Counted from the stretch's first letter, positions 9,929-18,793 are shown. The stretch: 64,000 nt of DNA from Rhodanobacter thiooxydans (GCF_021545845.1 NZ_CP088923.1:3844001-3908000), one strand, 5' to 3'. Numbers and translations: made by a program. Notes: a model not told the origin generated them from the letters alone.

Positions 9929-9985
9929 GGCTGTCCGCGGACAGCCGCCGCCGCACGCCCGGACAGCCGGACAGCCGGACAGCCC
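9929..9985. repeat. Short GGACAGCC direct repeats
   Basis: The octamer CGGACAGC is repeated three times nearly head to tail (about 9959-9983), preceded by an inverted copy CTGTCCGCGGACAG. The array lies between the small membrane protein and the DUF2127 gene. It may be a slippage-prone microrepeat or a regulator site. Confidence 0.5.
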
Positions 9986-10004
9986 CGACGGCGAAGCGCG
10001 CCGG

Positions 10005-10508
10005 TCAGCCCGCCGCGCGCGACTTGCCGGCGGCATGCCGCAGCCGGCGGTACTCCACCACGGTGAGCGCGATGATCAGCAGGTCGAACAGGGTCAGCGC
10101 CACGAAGCCGAACGAGGGGCCGGCTACCGCCATGTGGTAGATCTGGTACGCGGCAAACGCCGCGGTCAGCCAGATCAGGCCCGGGTAAGCCCACAGCCTG
10201 CCGCGCAGGATCTCCACGATCACCACCAGTTTCGCCACACCGTGAGACAGCAGGTAGGCCGCCGCGAACAGCACCGAGCCCTGGTCGAACTGCGCGGCCC
10301 AATGCAGCACGTGCGTCGCAATGAAGTCAGTGGGGTCCTGGTTCAACTCCGGCGCAACCAGCGCGCCGATCCAGGCCTGCAGCCGCAGCGGACCGATCAG
10401 CAGCAGCCACAGCCCACCCACGACCTCGGCGATACCGTCGAGCCCCTTCAGCGCGAGGCCGACGGCGAAGGCCTTGTCGGACAGCGTTCGAACGCGCAAG
10501 CCGGTCAT
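10005..10508 (-). CDS. DUF2127 membrane protein
   Basis: 167-residue integral membrane protein with about four hydrophobic helices (residues 12-40, 75-100, 108-130 and 138-158). The N-terminal AFAVGLALKGLDGIAEVVGGLWL and central LLSHGVAKLVVIVEILRGRLWAYP segments fit DUF2127. Function unknown. The start ATG 10508 follows a weak ribosome-binding site; an upstream in-frame Met adds only a non-family leader. It sits 70 bases downstream of the alpha/beta hydrolase gene in the same orientation, so co-transcription is possible. Confidence 0.75.
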   Translation of the reverse strand: MTGLRVRTLSDKAFAVGLALKGLDGIAEVVGGLWLLLIGPLRLQAWIGALVAPELNQDPTDFIATHVLHWAAQFDQGSVLFAAAYLLSHGVAKLVVIVEILRGRLWAYPGLIWLTAAFAAYQIYHMAVAGPSFGFVALTLFDLLIIALTVVEYRRLRHAAGKSRAAG

Positions 10509-10578
10509 CGTCGTGCTCTCTCGTGGAGGTTGCGGAGGTCCGCGCCGCCCAACCGGCAGCGTCACCGGCGCCGACAGC

Positions 10579-11280
10579 TTACGCCGTCAGCCAGTCGCGC
10601 ATCGCCCGGGTCACCGCCGCGGGTTGCTCCATCGGACTCATGTGGCCGCTGTCCTCCACCACCACCAGCCGCGCCTGCGGCATCAGCGCCGCCATCGCCT
10701 CGTGCAGCGCGGGCGGCGTGAGCACGTCCAGCCGGCCGCACAGCACCATGACCGGACACGTCAGGCTGCGCAACACCGCCTCGCCGTCCTCCCGCCGCAT
10801 CGCGTTCTGGCGGATGAACACCTCGCGGCCCTGGCGCAAGGTCATCGCGTTGATTCGCTGCGCCAGCGCCGCATCGTGCAGCCGCGGCGGCGCCACGAAG
10901 CCCGGCAGCAGCTGTTCGGTCATGCCGCGGAATTTCCCGGGCAGGCTGACCGTGCGGTTGGCCGCCAGCCGCTGCGCGATGCGCTCGGGTGTATCGGCGT
11001 GGAACGAGGTATCGAGCAGCGCCAGCCGCGCAATGCGCGGCGGCGCCTGGCGCGCGATCTCCTGCGCCACGTAGCCGCCGAACGAGAAGCCGGCCAGCGC
11101 GAAGCGCGGCGGCGCCGCGGCCAGCACTTGCCGCGCCAGCGCGGCGATGCTGTCGGCGTGGCCGAGGTCGGCCACCGTGCACTCGGCGAGGTCGGCCAGT
11201 CCGGTCAGCTGGTCGCGCCACAGGTCCTCATCACACAGGAACCCCGGAAGCAGCCACAGCGGCTGCCGATGGTCGACCAT
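10579..11280 (-). CDS. Alpha/beta hydrolase
   Basis: 233-residue alpha/beta-hydrolase-fold enzyme. It shows the LLPGF oxyanion-hole strand near the N-terminus, the nucleophile elbow GFSFGGY (Ser about residue 84), the late Asp in LCGRLDVLTPP and the catalytic His in EDSGHMSPMEQP. This is the MenH/BioH-like subgroup of small esterases. The substrate is unknown. ATG 11280 is preferred (GGCGGA seven bases upstream) over ATG 11286. Likely cytosolic, with no signal peptide. Confidence 0.85.
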   Translation of the reverse strand: MVDHRQPLWLLPGFLCDEDLWRDQLTGLADLAECTVADLGHADSIAALARQVLAAAPPRFALAGFSFGGYVAQEIARQAPPRIARLALLDTSFHADTPERIAQRLAANRTVSLPGKFRGMTEQLLPGFVAPPRLHDAALAQRINAMTLRQGREVFIRQNAMRREDGEAVLRSLTCPVMVLCGRLDVLTPPALHEAMAALMPQARLVVVEDSGHMSPMEQPAAVTRAMRDWLTA

Positions 11281-11527
11281 GATCATGTCCGCCGGTCAAA
11301 AGGAAGACATTATCGGCCACCCCTGGTGGATGAAGCCGTTCTTCGTCTTGCCGGTGACCGTGCTCACGGCCCGAACCCGCTGGCGCGACGATCCTCGCCG
11401 TCACCGCGACAGGGCGGGTTGTCCGGCCACACGCGTCATGCGGCCGTGCCGCCGCCCCCGGGCAACGCATCGGCATGCCGACCGTTGCCCGGGCCGCGCA
11501 GCGGCGCCGTGCAACGGCCCGGTCGAC

Positions 11528-11980
11528 TCAGCTGACCTTGACCTTGTGCGCGCTGCCGTTCGCCTTCTTCGGCAGGCTCAAGGTGAGTACGCCGTTGTCG
11601 TAACGAGCGTCCGCCTTGCTGTCGTCGATGTCGCTGGGCAAGGTGAAGGCGCGATAGACGCTGCCGTAGTAGCGCTCGGTGTACAGGTCCCTCCGGCTAT
11701 CCCCTTTCTTCGTGGTCTCGCGTTTCACTTCGGCGCTGATCGCGACCTGGTTGCCATCGATCGAGATCTGGATGTCGTCCTTGCTGGCGCCGGGCATCTC
11801 GGCCTTGACCAGAAACGACTTGTCGTCCTCGGAGACGTCCAGGCGCATGTCCGGCGCCGCCGCCTCCAGTTCGCGCCAGGGCGCGCGCGGACGCAGGCCG
11901 CGAAACATGTCCTCGAAGGTGACCAGCGGATCGAAACCGGTCACCGCCTTGACGGGATTCCAGCGTGCAATGCTTGACAT
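11528..11980 (-). CDS. Hsp20/alpha-crystallin small heat-shock protein
   Basis: 150-residue small heat-shock protein. The alpha-crystallin domain spans about residues 45-140, with KAEMPGASKDDIQISIDGN and the signature GSVYRAFTLPSDID...DNGVLTLSLPK; the C-terminus ends in a short charged tail. It acts as an ATP-independent holdase in the cytosol. The start ATG 11980 gives MSSIARWNP, a typical Hsp20 N-terminus. A FNR/Dnr-type box lies upstream at 12114-12127, suggesting induction at low oxygen or during nitrate respiration. Confidence 0.92.
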   Translation of the reverse strand: MSSIARWNPVKAVTGFDPLVTFEDMFRGLRPRAPWRELEAAAPDMRLDVSEDDKSFLVKAEMPGASKDDIQISIDGNQVAISAEVKRETTKKGDSRRDLYTERYYGSVYRAFTLPSDIDDSKADARYDNGVLTLSLPKKANGSAHKVKVS

Positions 11981-12308
11981 GGGCTGATTCCTCGACGCAC
12001 AAAACGCCCGCTTCAGCCCCCTCACGGAAGCCGGGCCAACCCGCTTCACGCGCACGACCAGTGCGCATGAAGCGGCACCGCTCTTGAGCGTACTCCTCGT
12101 CAAGCCGGCAGTATTGATCATGGTCAACTCGAACCCTGCCGCCGTGCGGCACGACGGCGGCCACGCGAACCCGTTCGGCTTCACCTTGCGCATACATCGC
12201 CGAGGAACGGCGAAGGTCTTGCCCGCAAACCGGTGGGCGGCTTGCTGCCGCACCGGAGCCCGGGCCCGTGGAGCACGGGCTCGTCATGACGGCGACAGCG
12301 ATCGGGAG
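11981..12308. other. Hsp20 upstream region, no gene
   Basis: Leader and promoter region of the Hsp20 gene. It holds the FNR/Dnr-type box (12114-12127) and a short G/C inverted repeat near 12139-12162 (GCCGCCGTGC.../...GACGGCGGC). No open frame here looks coding. Confidence 0.5.
12114..12127. promoter_or_regulatory. Putative FNR/Dnr-type operator upstream of Hsp20
   Basis: The minus-strand sequence TTGACCATGATCAA fits the FNR/Dnr half-site pattern TTGAC-N4-ATCAA exactly. It lies about 130 bases upstream of the Hsp20 start codon. Anaerobic control is inferred; no -10 element is assigned with confidence. Confidence 0.45.
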
Positions 12309-12860
12309 CTACTCCCCTTCGGCGGCGATGCCAGCACGGGCTATGCCGCGCCACGTTGCCAGCGGCGTGTCGCCAGCGACGTCGAGCGCCTGCAGCGAGA
12401 CGGCCTTGCGGCCATCGTGCAGCGATTGCCGCCCGACCTCGCGAAAACCCAAGCTGGCGTGGAAGCGCGCGGACACGGGGTTGGGCGGCTCGACGTCGAA
12501 CTCGCAGGCGAGCAGCGGCACCGCATCGCGTGCCGCCTGCGCGTACAGCTCGCGGTACAGCGCCCTGCCGGCGCCGCGTGCTTGCGCGTCGCCGGCCACC
12601 ACCACGCGGTCCACGTACAGGAAACGCGGATAGCGCTGCGCGAACCAGCGGTAGTTCGGACTGTCGTAGTCCGCGCCCTCGCGCAAGGCGAGCAGGAACG
12701 CCTCGACCCGCCCCGCCCGCTCGATCACCCGGTGCAGCGCCGCCTGCGCATGCAGCCGCGCCAGCCGCGCGTGGTCGAGCGGACTCAGCACCGCCACGAA
12801 CGCCGCGTTGAGGGCGAGGATGGCGGGAAAATCGGCGGCAACAGCGTTGCGCAATGTCAT
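12309..12860 (-). CDS. GNAT family N-acetyltransferase
   Basis: 183-residue acetyltransferase. The acetyl-CoA-binding motif A is FLYVDRVVVAGDAQARGAGRALY (R/Q-x-x-G-x-G/A pattern at QARGAG). This is followed by LLACEFDVEPPNPVSARFHASLGF, the usual motif B region with Asn and the aromatic C-terminal strand. The substrate cannot be predicted. The ATG at 12860 gives a standard GNAT first strand (MTLRNAVAADF). It is separated from the M14 peptidase gene by a dispersed repeat. Confidence 0.85.
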   Translation of the reverse strand: MTLRNAVAADFPAILALNAAFVAVLSPLDHARLARLHAQAALHRVIERAGRVEAFLLALREGADYDSPNYRWFAQRYPRFLYVDRVVVAGDAQARGAGRALYRELYAQAARDAVPLLACEFDVEPPNPVSARFHASLGFREVGRQSLHDGRKAVSLQALDVAGDTPLATWRGIARAGIAAEGE

Positions 12861-12930
12861 CGTGAAGAGGTGCCCGGCGCGAGGAAATCATGGAGTCCGG
12901 CAGTACCCAGGCCCTTGAAAGCACAACCAC

Positions 12931-12989
12931 GGGATTTCCGCCTGAGCAGCCTTCGGCCGTCTAAGCGCCTCGCGGAAATGACGAGCAAG
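12931..12989. repeat. Dispersed intergenic repeat, family 2, copy 1
   Basis: Contains CAGCCTTCGGCCG followed by GCGCCTCGCGGAAATGACG. Outer segments GATTTCCGC and GCGGAAAT can pair. The same elements occur at 42919-42985 with a near-perfect stem, so this is a repeat family rather than local coincidence. Confidence 0.6.
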
Positions 12990-13001
12990 ATCGCAGCACC
13001 C

Positions 13002-13928
13002 TCAGGCGGGCCGATGCGCCAGCACGTAGTCGATCGCCGCACACACCGCTGCCGCCTGCGCGGCGTTGCACTGTTCGGGCGTGGCGCGTGGGCTGTCGGG
13101 GTAGACCTCGGTGGTGGTCTTGTACGGCGCCGCAGTGATGCCGGCGCACAGGCCCAGCCTGCCGTAGTCGTACTCGATCACGCCGCGCGCCACCACCGGC
13201 GAGCCGATGATGGTGCCGTCCGGATCGGCCGGCGCGATGTGGGTGACCTTCGCCACCGCGGCGATCACCGCCTGCTGGAACGCGGGCTGCGGATTGGCGC
13301 TGTCCGCACAGAGATAGAAGCCATCGGGAATGGTGCCCGGTTCGTACGGCTTGCCGTCGCGCGCGGCCAGCGCCGGGCGGAACTCGCTCTCGTCGCTGTC
13401 GGTGGTCTCGTGCAGGTCGATGTGCACCCGCGCGCGCGCGCGCCACGGCGCGACCAGGCGCATCAGCGCCGCCGATTCCTGCGCCGGGCTGTGCTCGCGG
13501 AACGAGCGGTTCGGGTCGAGCGCGTCCGGATTCCAGCGGTGGATGCGCTCGTAGCCCCACGGGCTCACGCACGGCACCACCAGCAGGTTGGCCCGCCCCG
13601 CATAGTCCGCCGCATGCCGTTCGACGAACTGCAGCGCGCCGTGCACGCCGCTGGTCTCGTAGCCGTGCACGCCGCCGGTCACCAGCGCCACCGGCAGTTC
13701 ATCGCGCCAGCCGCGGCTCCTGATCGCGAACAGCGGATAGCTGCCGGAGGGATAGTCGAGCCGGCCGTACTCCGTCACGTCGAAGCGTGCGCGCAAGGCC
13801 TCGATCATGCTCGCCACCTCCGCCGCGTAGCTGCGCTGCACGCGCTGGAGCGATCGCCAGGCCGCCACCTCCGCGTCGCCCCAGGGACGTCCGGGTATGC
13901 CGATCGGGTAGAAGGCCGGGTTGGTCAT
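13002..13928 (-). CDS. M14 family zinc carboxypeptidase-like protein
   Basis: 308-residue M14-fold metallopeptidase. Zinc ligands are visible as GGVHGYETSG (H-x-x-E) and IDLHETTDSDE (His); the catalytic Glu is in TTTEVYPDSP near the C-terminus. An Arg-containing motif, DALDPNRSF, resembles the M14 substrate-binding NR pair. There is no signal peptide, so it is likely cytosolic. Specificity could be peptide or N-acyl amino acid deacylation (AstE/ASPA-like members share this fold). The start ATG 13928 gives MTNPAFYPIG. Confidence 0.82.
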   Translation of the reverse strand: MTNPAFYPIGIPGRPWGDAEVAAWRSLQRVQRSYAAEVASMIEALRARFDVTEYGRLDYPSGSYPLFAIRSRGWRDELPVALVTGGVHGYETSGVHGALQFVERHAADYAGRANLLVVPCVSPWGYERIHRWNPDALDPNRSFREHSPAQESAALMRLVAPWRARARVHIDLHETTDSDESEFRPALAARDGKPYEPGTIPDGFYLCADSANPQPAFQQAVIAAVAKVTHIAPADPDGTIIGSPVVARGVIEYDYGRLGLCAGITAAPYKTTTEVYPDSPRATPEQCNAAQAAAVCAAIDYVLAHRPA

Positions 13929-13980
13929 CGCGCTGCTCGCTTCGCTGTGGCTAGGGGAGCGCAGCACTGTAGCACCGGGC

Positions 13981-15552
13981 TCAACCGCCGACCTCGCGCG
14001 AGGTTGCGGCCGCAGCGGCAGTGGCCGGCGACGGCGCCGCCGCCGCGGGCGGACGGGCGCTGGCCGGCCGCCATTCGAAGGTGGCCACGCTTTGCGCCGG
14101 CAGGGTGTAAGCGAAGCGGGTCCGGCCCTGCGCCACGGTGACGCGGCGCGGCTGCGCATCGCCGTTGACCATCACCAGCACCACCGACCCGCCGGAGGCG
14201 TTCTGGAACGCCACGTTGGCAACGTCCTTGCTCGTGTCGGTGGATCGCACCCGCACCGCGCCGGGCAGCACGAAGCGGCTGAAGTGCGCGAACGCGTAGT
14301 ACTCGTCGTTGCGGCTCACCTCGCCGGTGCGCGAGTCGATCAGCACCACGCCCTTGCACAGGTCGCAGCCGCCGAAATGCGGGCCATGCTGCTCGTCCAG
14401 CGCCAGGTTCCAGTACACGATGCCGCGCGCCCACTGCCGCAGCCCGACTAGCATCAGGTCGCGCGTGAACCACAGCAGCTCGCCGTTCCTGGCCGACTCC
14501 CAGTCGCCGCCGGAACACTCGGTGATGTAGGTGTCCTTGTCCGGGAACGCGCGATGCACCTGGCCCTGCGCATACGGGCTGCCGCTGTAGCAGTGCCAGG
14601 CGATGCCGTCGATATAGGGCCTGGCGTCGAGGTCGCCCAGCACGCTCAGCGGCTGCTCCGGCTGGTCCCAGTTGTGGTCCCAGCCGAGGATGAGCGTCTT
14701 CGGGGTGCGCAGCGCCAGCGCCGGCCCGAGGTACTGCGCGATGATGCGCGAGCGCGTGGCCGGCGGCATTTCCATGCCCGGGTAGGTCAGCGGCACGAAG
14801 GACGGTTCGTTCTGCAGGGTCAGCGCAAAGATCGGGATGCCGTAGCTGCGGTAGGTGTCGACGTACTTGACCAGGTAGTCCGCATAGGTGCTTTCGTACT
14901 GCTCCAGCAAGGCGCCGCCGATCAGGTTCGCGCTGGTCTTCATCCATGCCGGCGCGCTCCAGGGCGAGGCGATGACGCGCAGCTGCGGGTTGATCGCCAG
15001 GATCTCGCGCATGGTCGGCATCACATCCTGCAGGTTCGCCGCCACGTTGAAGTGCAGCAACTGCGGGTCGGTGTCGCCGGCGGGCAGGTCGTCCAGGGTG
15101 TAGGGCTGCAGCGAGAAATCCGAGGCGCCGATGGTCAGCCGCGCCATGCTGAGGTTGAGCGCGGGCGGCGGCCCGAACAATTCGTGCAGCAACGCGGCAC
15201 GCTGCGGCGCGTTCAGCCGGTTCTGCAGCAACCACGCCGACGAATCGGTCAGCGCCGCGCCGAAGCCGACGATGGACTGGTACTTGCGGTCGATGTCGAT
15301 GACCACGTCGGCGGGCGACGGCTCGCCGGTGCCAGCCTCGATGTCAGGCTGCCGTGCCAGCAGCAGTCGGCGGTCCGCCGTGCTCAGCCACAGCCTGACC
15401 GCGGCCTCCGGCGGCGGCGGCGCCAGGATCACCTCGCCCACCACCGCGAAATGCACGCGCCGCGGCACCAGCGCCCACAGGGCCAGCAGGGTGATCAACG
15501 CGAGGGATGCAACGGCCAGCCAGCCGGGAACACCGTTGCGCTCACCCGTCAT
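13981..15552 (-). CDS. GH30 family glycoside hydrolase, membrane-anchored
   Basis: 523-residue glycosidase of family GH30 (glucosylceramidase-like). Diagnostic parts: IVGFGAALTDSSAW near residue 90, SPWSAPAWMKT, LTLQNEPSF (acid/base Glu) and ITECSGGDW (nucleophile Glu), then the C-terminal beta-sandwich. An N-terminal hydrophobic helix (WLAVASLALITLLALWALV) with no clear signal-peptidase site suggests a membrane-anchored periplasmic enzyme. ATG 15552 is chosen over 15576 because only it has a GAGGGGA ribosome-binding site. Substrate (beta-glucoside, beta-xyloside or other) is not resolved. Confidence 0.88.
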   Translation of the reverse strand: MTGERNGVPGWLAVASLALITLLALWALVPRRVHFAVVGEVILAPPPPEAAVRLWLSTADRRLLLARQPDIEAGTGEPSPADVVIDIDRKYQSIVGFGAALTDSSAWLLQNRLNAPQRAALLHELFGPPPALNLSMARLTIGASDFSLQPYTLDDLPAGDTDPQLLHFNVAANLQDVMPTMREILAINPQLRVIASPWSAPAWMKTSANLIGGALLEQYESTYADYLVKYVDTYRSYGIPIFALTLQNEPSFVPLTYPGMEMPPATRSRIIAQYLGPALALRTPKTLILGWDHNWDQPEQPLSVLGDLDARPYIDGIAWHCYSGSPYAQGQVHRAFPDKDTYITECSGGDWESARNGELLWFTRDLMLVGLRQWARGIVYWNLALDEQHGPHFGGCDLCKGVVLIDSRTGEVSRNDEYYAFAHFSRFVLPGAVRVRSTDTSKDVANVAFQNASGGSVVLVMVNGDAQPRRVTVAQGRTRFAYTLPAQSVATFEWRPASARPPAAAAPSPATAAAAATSREVGG

Positions 15553-15864
15553 GCGCGCAAATCCCCTCGACCCCATGGCGGTTCACTGGCAACAACCCTT
15601 CAATCACAAAGCCCCCTGGCTGCGCATGACAGATCGGCGGGGAGTACGGCGAAAGCGGCGTCGCTCAGACTCGCATCGCGCGGCCACTCCGTCTGCCCGG
15701 CACATCCAGCGCGAGCACCAGCCGACCAACCCGGCCAAGCCGGTGGAGGCAGTCTGCCATTGTTTCGGCTACGGCGCCGCCCCCTGAAGGCCGCGCCGCC
15801 GCAAACGCGGAACCCGGTCCCGTTTTTCCTGCCGGCGACGACGCGCGGCAAGTCCGGCGCAGCG
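15553..15864. other. Gene-free stretch between the GH30 and tpm genes
   Basis: About 310 bases of promoter region for the GH30 gene. No coding frame is supported. A perfect palindrome straddles its lower edge at the tpm stop codon (15856-15877). Confidence 0.5.
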
Positions 15865-15877
15865 CTAGCGCTGCGCC
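15856..15877 (-). terminator. Perfect palindrome over the tpm stop codon
   Basis: A 22-base perfect palindrome with half-site GGCGCAGCGCT contains the stop codon of the thiopurine methyltransferase gene. It can form a strong hairpin but lacks a T tract, so intrinsic termination is only possible, not certain. Confidence 0.4.
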
Positions 15878-16521
15878 AGCCGGTACGCCACCGTCTCCAG
15901 CGCGCTCACCCCTCCGGCGGCGAAGCCCGGCTGCTGCGCGAGGACGTCGGCGCGCTCCAGCGTCGTCACCGTCCAGTCGCGGCCATACAGCTCTCGCACT
16001 TCGGCTTCCGGCACCGGGAACGGCGGGCCCTGCATCTCGTGCGGCGGATACTCCAGGGTGACCAGCAGGCCGCGGCAGCCGGCGGGCAGGCGCGCATACA
16101 GCTCATGCACGTAACGGCGGCGCAGCTCCGGCGGCAGGGCGATCAGCGCCGCGCGGTCGTAGACCGCCGCACAGTCGGCCAGGGCTGCCGCATCCAGATC
16201 GAACACGTCGCCGCAGATCAGCTCGATCTCGCCGGCCACGTGGTGCCGGCCGAGGCGGGAGTCATGCACCTGCGGGGTCAGGCCGTGCTCGTCGAAGAAC
16301 TGCTGCACCGCCAGCGGTGACAACTCCACGCCCAGCACGCGATGTCCCTGCCCCGCCAGCCACAGCAGATCCAGCGACTTGCCGGCCAGCGGCACGAACA
16401 CCCGGCTGCCCGCGCCCAGCGCCAGCGCCGGCCAATGCCTGAGCAGCAGCGGCGTCGGCGCGGCCTGGTGGAAACCGGTGCGGCCCTCGCGCCAGCGCTG
16501 CAACCAGAACTCGGGTTCCAT
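15865..16521 (-). CDS. tpm: Thiopurine S-methyltransferase
   Basis: 218-residue SAM-dependent methyltransferase of the TPMT family. It opens with the family signature FWLQRWREGRTGFHQ and continues with the SAM-binding VFVPLAGKSLDLLWLAGQGH and LGVELSPLAV motifs, plus AVYDRAALIALPPELRRRY. Bacterial TPMT methylates selenium, tellurium and sulfur compounds. The start ATG 16521 gives MEPEFWLQRW, the normal family start. Length is normal for the family. Confidence 0.93.
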   Translation of the reverse strand: MEPEFWLQRWREGRTGFHQAAPTPLLLRHWPALALGAGSRVFVPLAGKSLDLLWLAGQGHRVLGVELSPLAVQQFFDEHGLTPQVHDSRLGRHHVAGEIELICGDVFDLDAAALADCAAVYDRAALIALPPELRRRYVHELYARLPAGCRGLLVTLEYPPHEMQGPPFPVPEAEVRELYGRDWTVTTLERADVLAQQPGFAAGGVSALETVAYRLAQR

Positions 16522-16652
16522 GGGAATCTCCTGTCGACAAGTGGGCGAGCCGGCCGGCCATCGTGCGGGCCGGCCAGCGGCGAAGCGAAGCATGCACGAC
16601 CTTTGAGTCGGCCTGCCGCGGAGGTACCGGCGCGAATCCGCCGGATGGCCGT

Positions 16653-17168
16653 CTAAAGACTACCGGTGCCCCGGCGCAGCCAGAGATCGATCAGGGACTT
16701 CTCGTAGCGCAATGAGTCCTGGTCGACCGGCGAGCTGCTGCTCAGGAAGGCCGCGTTGCGCAACTTGCGCTGGCCCTGGCGCAGCACCTTGCCGTCGGCG
16801 CCGTACAGGGTGAAGTTGAGGTCGATGCGCGGCGGATAGATGTCCTTGACGATGCGCACGTCGTTGAAGTCGGGACCGCGCCAGGGTTCGTAGGCGCCGG
16901 CCCGGACCACGTCGGTCACCTCGATCTCCAGCCGCTGGCCCGGCGCCAGGATGCGCGAGGCGCGCTGGGCGATGTACGCCTTGAGCGGCGCCAGGTAGGC
17001 GTCGGGGTTGACCAGATGCACGCCGAGGCTGCGCGTCGCCTCGGTGAAGTGCTGCGAGTCCTTGTAGCGCACGCTCACGTTGTCCGGCGTGGTCGCGGCC
17101 TGCGCGACGGCGGCCGCGAGGGCAAGGCAGGCAAGGCACAGCAGGCGCAGCAGCGGGGAAGATTTCAT
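16653..17168 (-). CDS. DUF3016 periplasmic protein
   Basis: 171 residues with a Sec signal peptide (LLRLLCLACLALAAAVAQA). The body fits DUF3016: VSVRYKDSQHFTEA, LEIEVTDVVRAGAYEPWRG, and DVRIVKDIYPPRIDLNF. It is a predicted beta-rich periplasmic domain of unknown function, common in xanthomonads. Start ATG 17168. The next gene upstream in the same orientation (OmpH-like) is about 200 bases away. Confidence 0.8.
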   Translation of the reverse strand: MKSSPLLRLLCLACLALAAAVAQAATTPDNVSVRYKDSQHFTEATRSLGVHLVNPDAYLAPLKAYIAQRASRILAPGQRLEIEVTDVVRAGAYEPWRGPDFNDVRIVKDIYPPRIDLNFTLYGADGKVLRQGQRKLRNAAFLSSSSPVDQDSLRYEKSLIDLWLRRGTGSL

Positions 17169-17365
17169 GACGGCTCTCCCGGAACGGGTCGGGCGGCCGC
17201 AACGGATGGTTGTCGCGGCCGTGGCGCAGCGGGCATCAGTATACGTCCGGGCAAACGCGGGGCGGGAAACGCTGTTGCGGACGATTCTCTGCCCGGTTCT
17301 CGCCGCCGGTCGCTGGCCGATGCCGGCCAGCACACGCAACCCGTCTCGCCCACCACATCCCGGAT

Positions 17366-17983
17366 TTACTTGCCGGTATTCGCGGGCGCCGGCGCCGGCT
17401 CGAGGTTGAAGTTGAGCGTGGTGGTCTTGCCATCCAGGCCGCGCACCACGTCGCTGGTGAGGTCGTTGGTGGCGTTGCCGCCGAGCACGGCGTCGCGGTT
17501 CAGCAGCAGGCCGCAGTGGTGGCTGGTGTAGGAGCTGGCGATGACCGGCTGGGCCTGCTCGCCGATCTGCTGCATGACCTTGACGCGGGTGAGCTGGATG
17601 CGCTCGCCGAGCTGGTTCACCTGCGCCTGGTAGCCCTGCATGCGCTGCTGCAGGGCCTGGCCCTGCTGCTGGCGCTGCGCTTCGGTGAGCGACGAAGCCT
17701 TCTGCTGGAAGGCCTGAACGTCGGTATCCAGCGGCTTGCGCTGGTTCTCCAGCAGCGTCTGCTGCTGCGTCGCCAGCTGTTTCAGCCGCTCGCTGGCCGC
17801 CTGCCCCACCTTGGACTGCGCGAACACCGCCTCGCGCGAAAGCATGCACACGCCCGGCACCGGATCGCCTTCGAGCGCATGGGCGGCAGGCGCGGCGACG
17901 GTCTGCGCCGGCGTCACGGGGGCGAAAGAAAGCCCGGCGGCAGCGGCCAGCGCGACAGTAAACAGAGAACGATGCAGGTTCAT
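17366..17983 (-). CDS. OmpH/Skp-like periplasmic chaperone family protein
   Basis: 205 residues with a signal peptide ending near TPAQT. The central part (about residues 60-150) is a glutamine-rich coiled coil (RLKQLATQQQTLLENQ to RMQGYQAQVNQLGERI) as in OmpH/Skp proteins. The first conserved segment, VCMLSREAVFAQSKVGQAASERL, matches the OmpH start (normally ..VNVQRVLQESPAGKAA). Skp-like trimers hold unfolded outer-membrane proteins. Unlike true skp it is not next to bamA or lpxD, so it may be a divergent paralog. Confidence 0.75.
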   Translation of the reverse strand: MNLHRSLFTVALAAAAGLSFAPVTPAQTVAAPAAHALEGDPVPGVCMLSREAVFAQSKVGQAASERLKQLATQQQTLLENQRKPLDTDVQAFQQKASSLTEAQRQQQGQALQQRMQGYQAQVNQLGERIQLTRVKVMQQIGEQAQPVIASSYTSHHCGLLLNRDAVLGGNATNDLTSDVVRGLDGKTTTLNFNLEPAPAPANTGK

Positions 17984-18180
17984 GGGGAGGTATCCGATGG
18001 TCAGTCTGGGAGTTCCGCGAGCCTCGACGGCGCGCAGAGAAGCCACCAGCCTACTCGCAGCGGGTTGCCGGAATGGAGCGGCGCCTAATTCCCCCTGGGC
18101 CGATGCAGTTGGCTGATCGCGCCGGGCAGGATCCATCCGAGTGACATTGGTGCGTGCCTCCCTGGCCTGGTCGGCTTGCT

Positions 18181-18531
18181 TCATGACATGCGAGGAAGTG
18201 AACCTGGCCCCGTTATCGCTTCGTCCTCGGCCGAACCTTGCGGCGCTTCCAGTTCCGGCAGCACCTGCGCGATATCCACACCACGCCCGTACCGCTTCTG
18301 CAGCACGGCGTGCTCCTTGACGAGGTTGGACGCGACGGTGAACAGGTAGGCTTCGGGATTGGCGATGTTGCCGCTCTCGCCGCTATCGATTCGCAGCAGA
18401 CGCACATAAACCTCCTGGGCCAGATCCTGCGCATCCCAGGGATGCGCCATCCGACGCCGGAAAAAGCCGGCGAGCGCGGCCTGGTGCGTGGCGAACATTC
18501 GCGCCCAGAATGTGCGGTTGTCGGGCTTCAC
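18181..18531 (-). pseudogene. ECF sigma factor, C-terminally truncated
   Basis: The first 90 residues are sigma-70 region 2 of a FecI-like ECF factor (DAQDLAQEVYVRLLRID, PEAYLFTVASNLVKEH). The frame then runs into the dispersed repeat at 18196-18217 and stops at 116 residues, with region 4 (the -35-binding helix-turn-helix) missing. The start is GTG 18531 with a GAGGGG ribosome-binding site. No FecR partner follows. It is probably inactivated by repeat-associated rearrangement. FecI/FecR pairs often accompany proteobacterial lasso loci, so it may be a relic of such regulation. Confidence 0.75.
18196..18217 (+). repeat. Half copy of hairpin repeat family 1
   Basis: Reads AAGTGAACCTGGCCCCGTTA, one base different from the arm of the full hairpins at 29474-29519 and 33914-33957. 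It forms the breakpoint of the truncated sigma gene. Confidence 0.75.
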
Positions 18532-18793
18532 GTCCCCTCTCAGGTCGGCAGCCGTATAGCGACGCCTACACTATAAAGAGGGCCGTGGCGGATTATCGGG
18601 TACCGTTATTTTCACCAAGAGCATGCTGGTAGAAACCAGGAGCATGGCTGGGCATCGGAGAAGCTCATCTGCGTCATCGTGGCCACCGCTCGTTTGGACG
18701 TCTAACTGTAGCGGGCTTGTTCAGAGTTTCCCCAAGCAAGTGCCATTCGAACCTGACCCTTTTTGCCTTTTCCCAGGTGACAGGAGAACTTCC

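Noticed and set aside
9929..9985. GGACAGCC repeats as a CRISPR-like array
   Set aside because: Units are eight bases with no spacers, so they are a microrepeat.
14554..16320. 588-codon open frame on the plus strand
   Set aside because: Antisense to the GH30 and tpm genes, no family signature.
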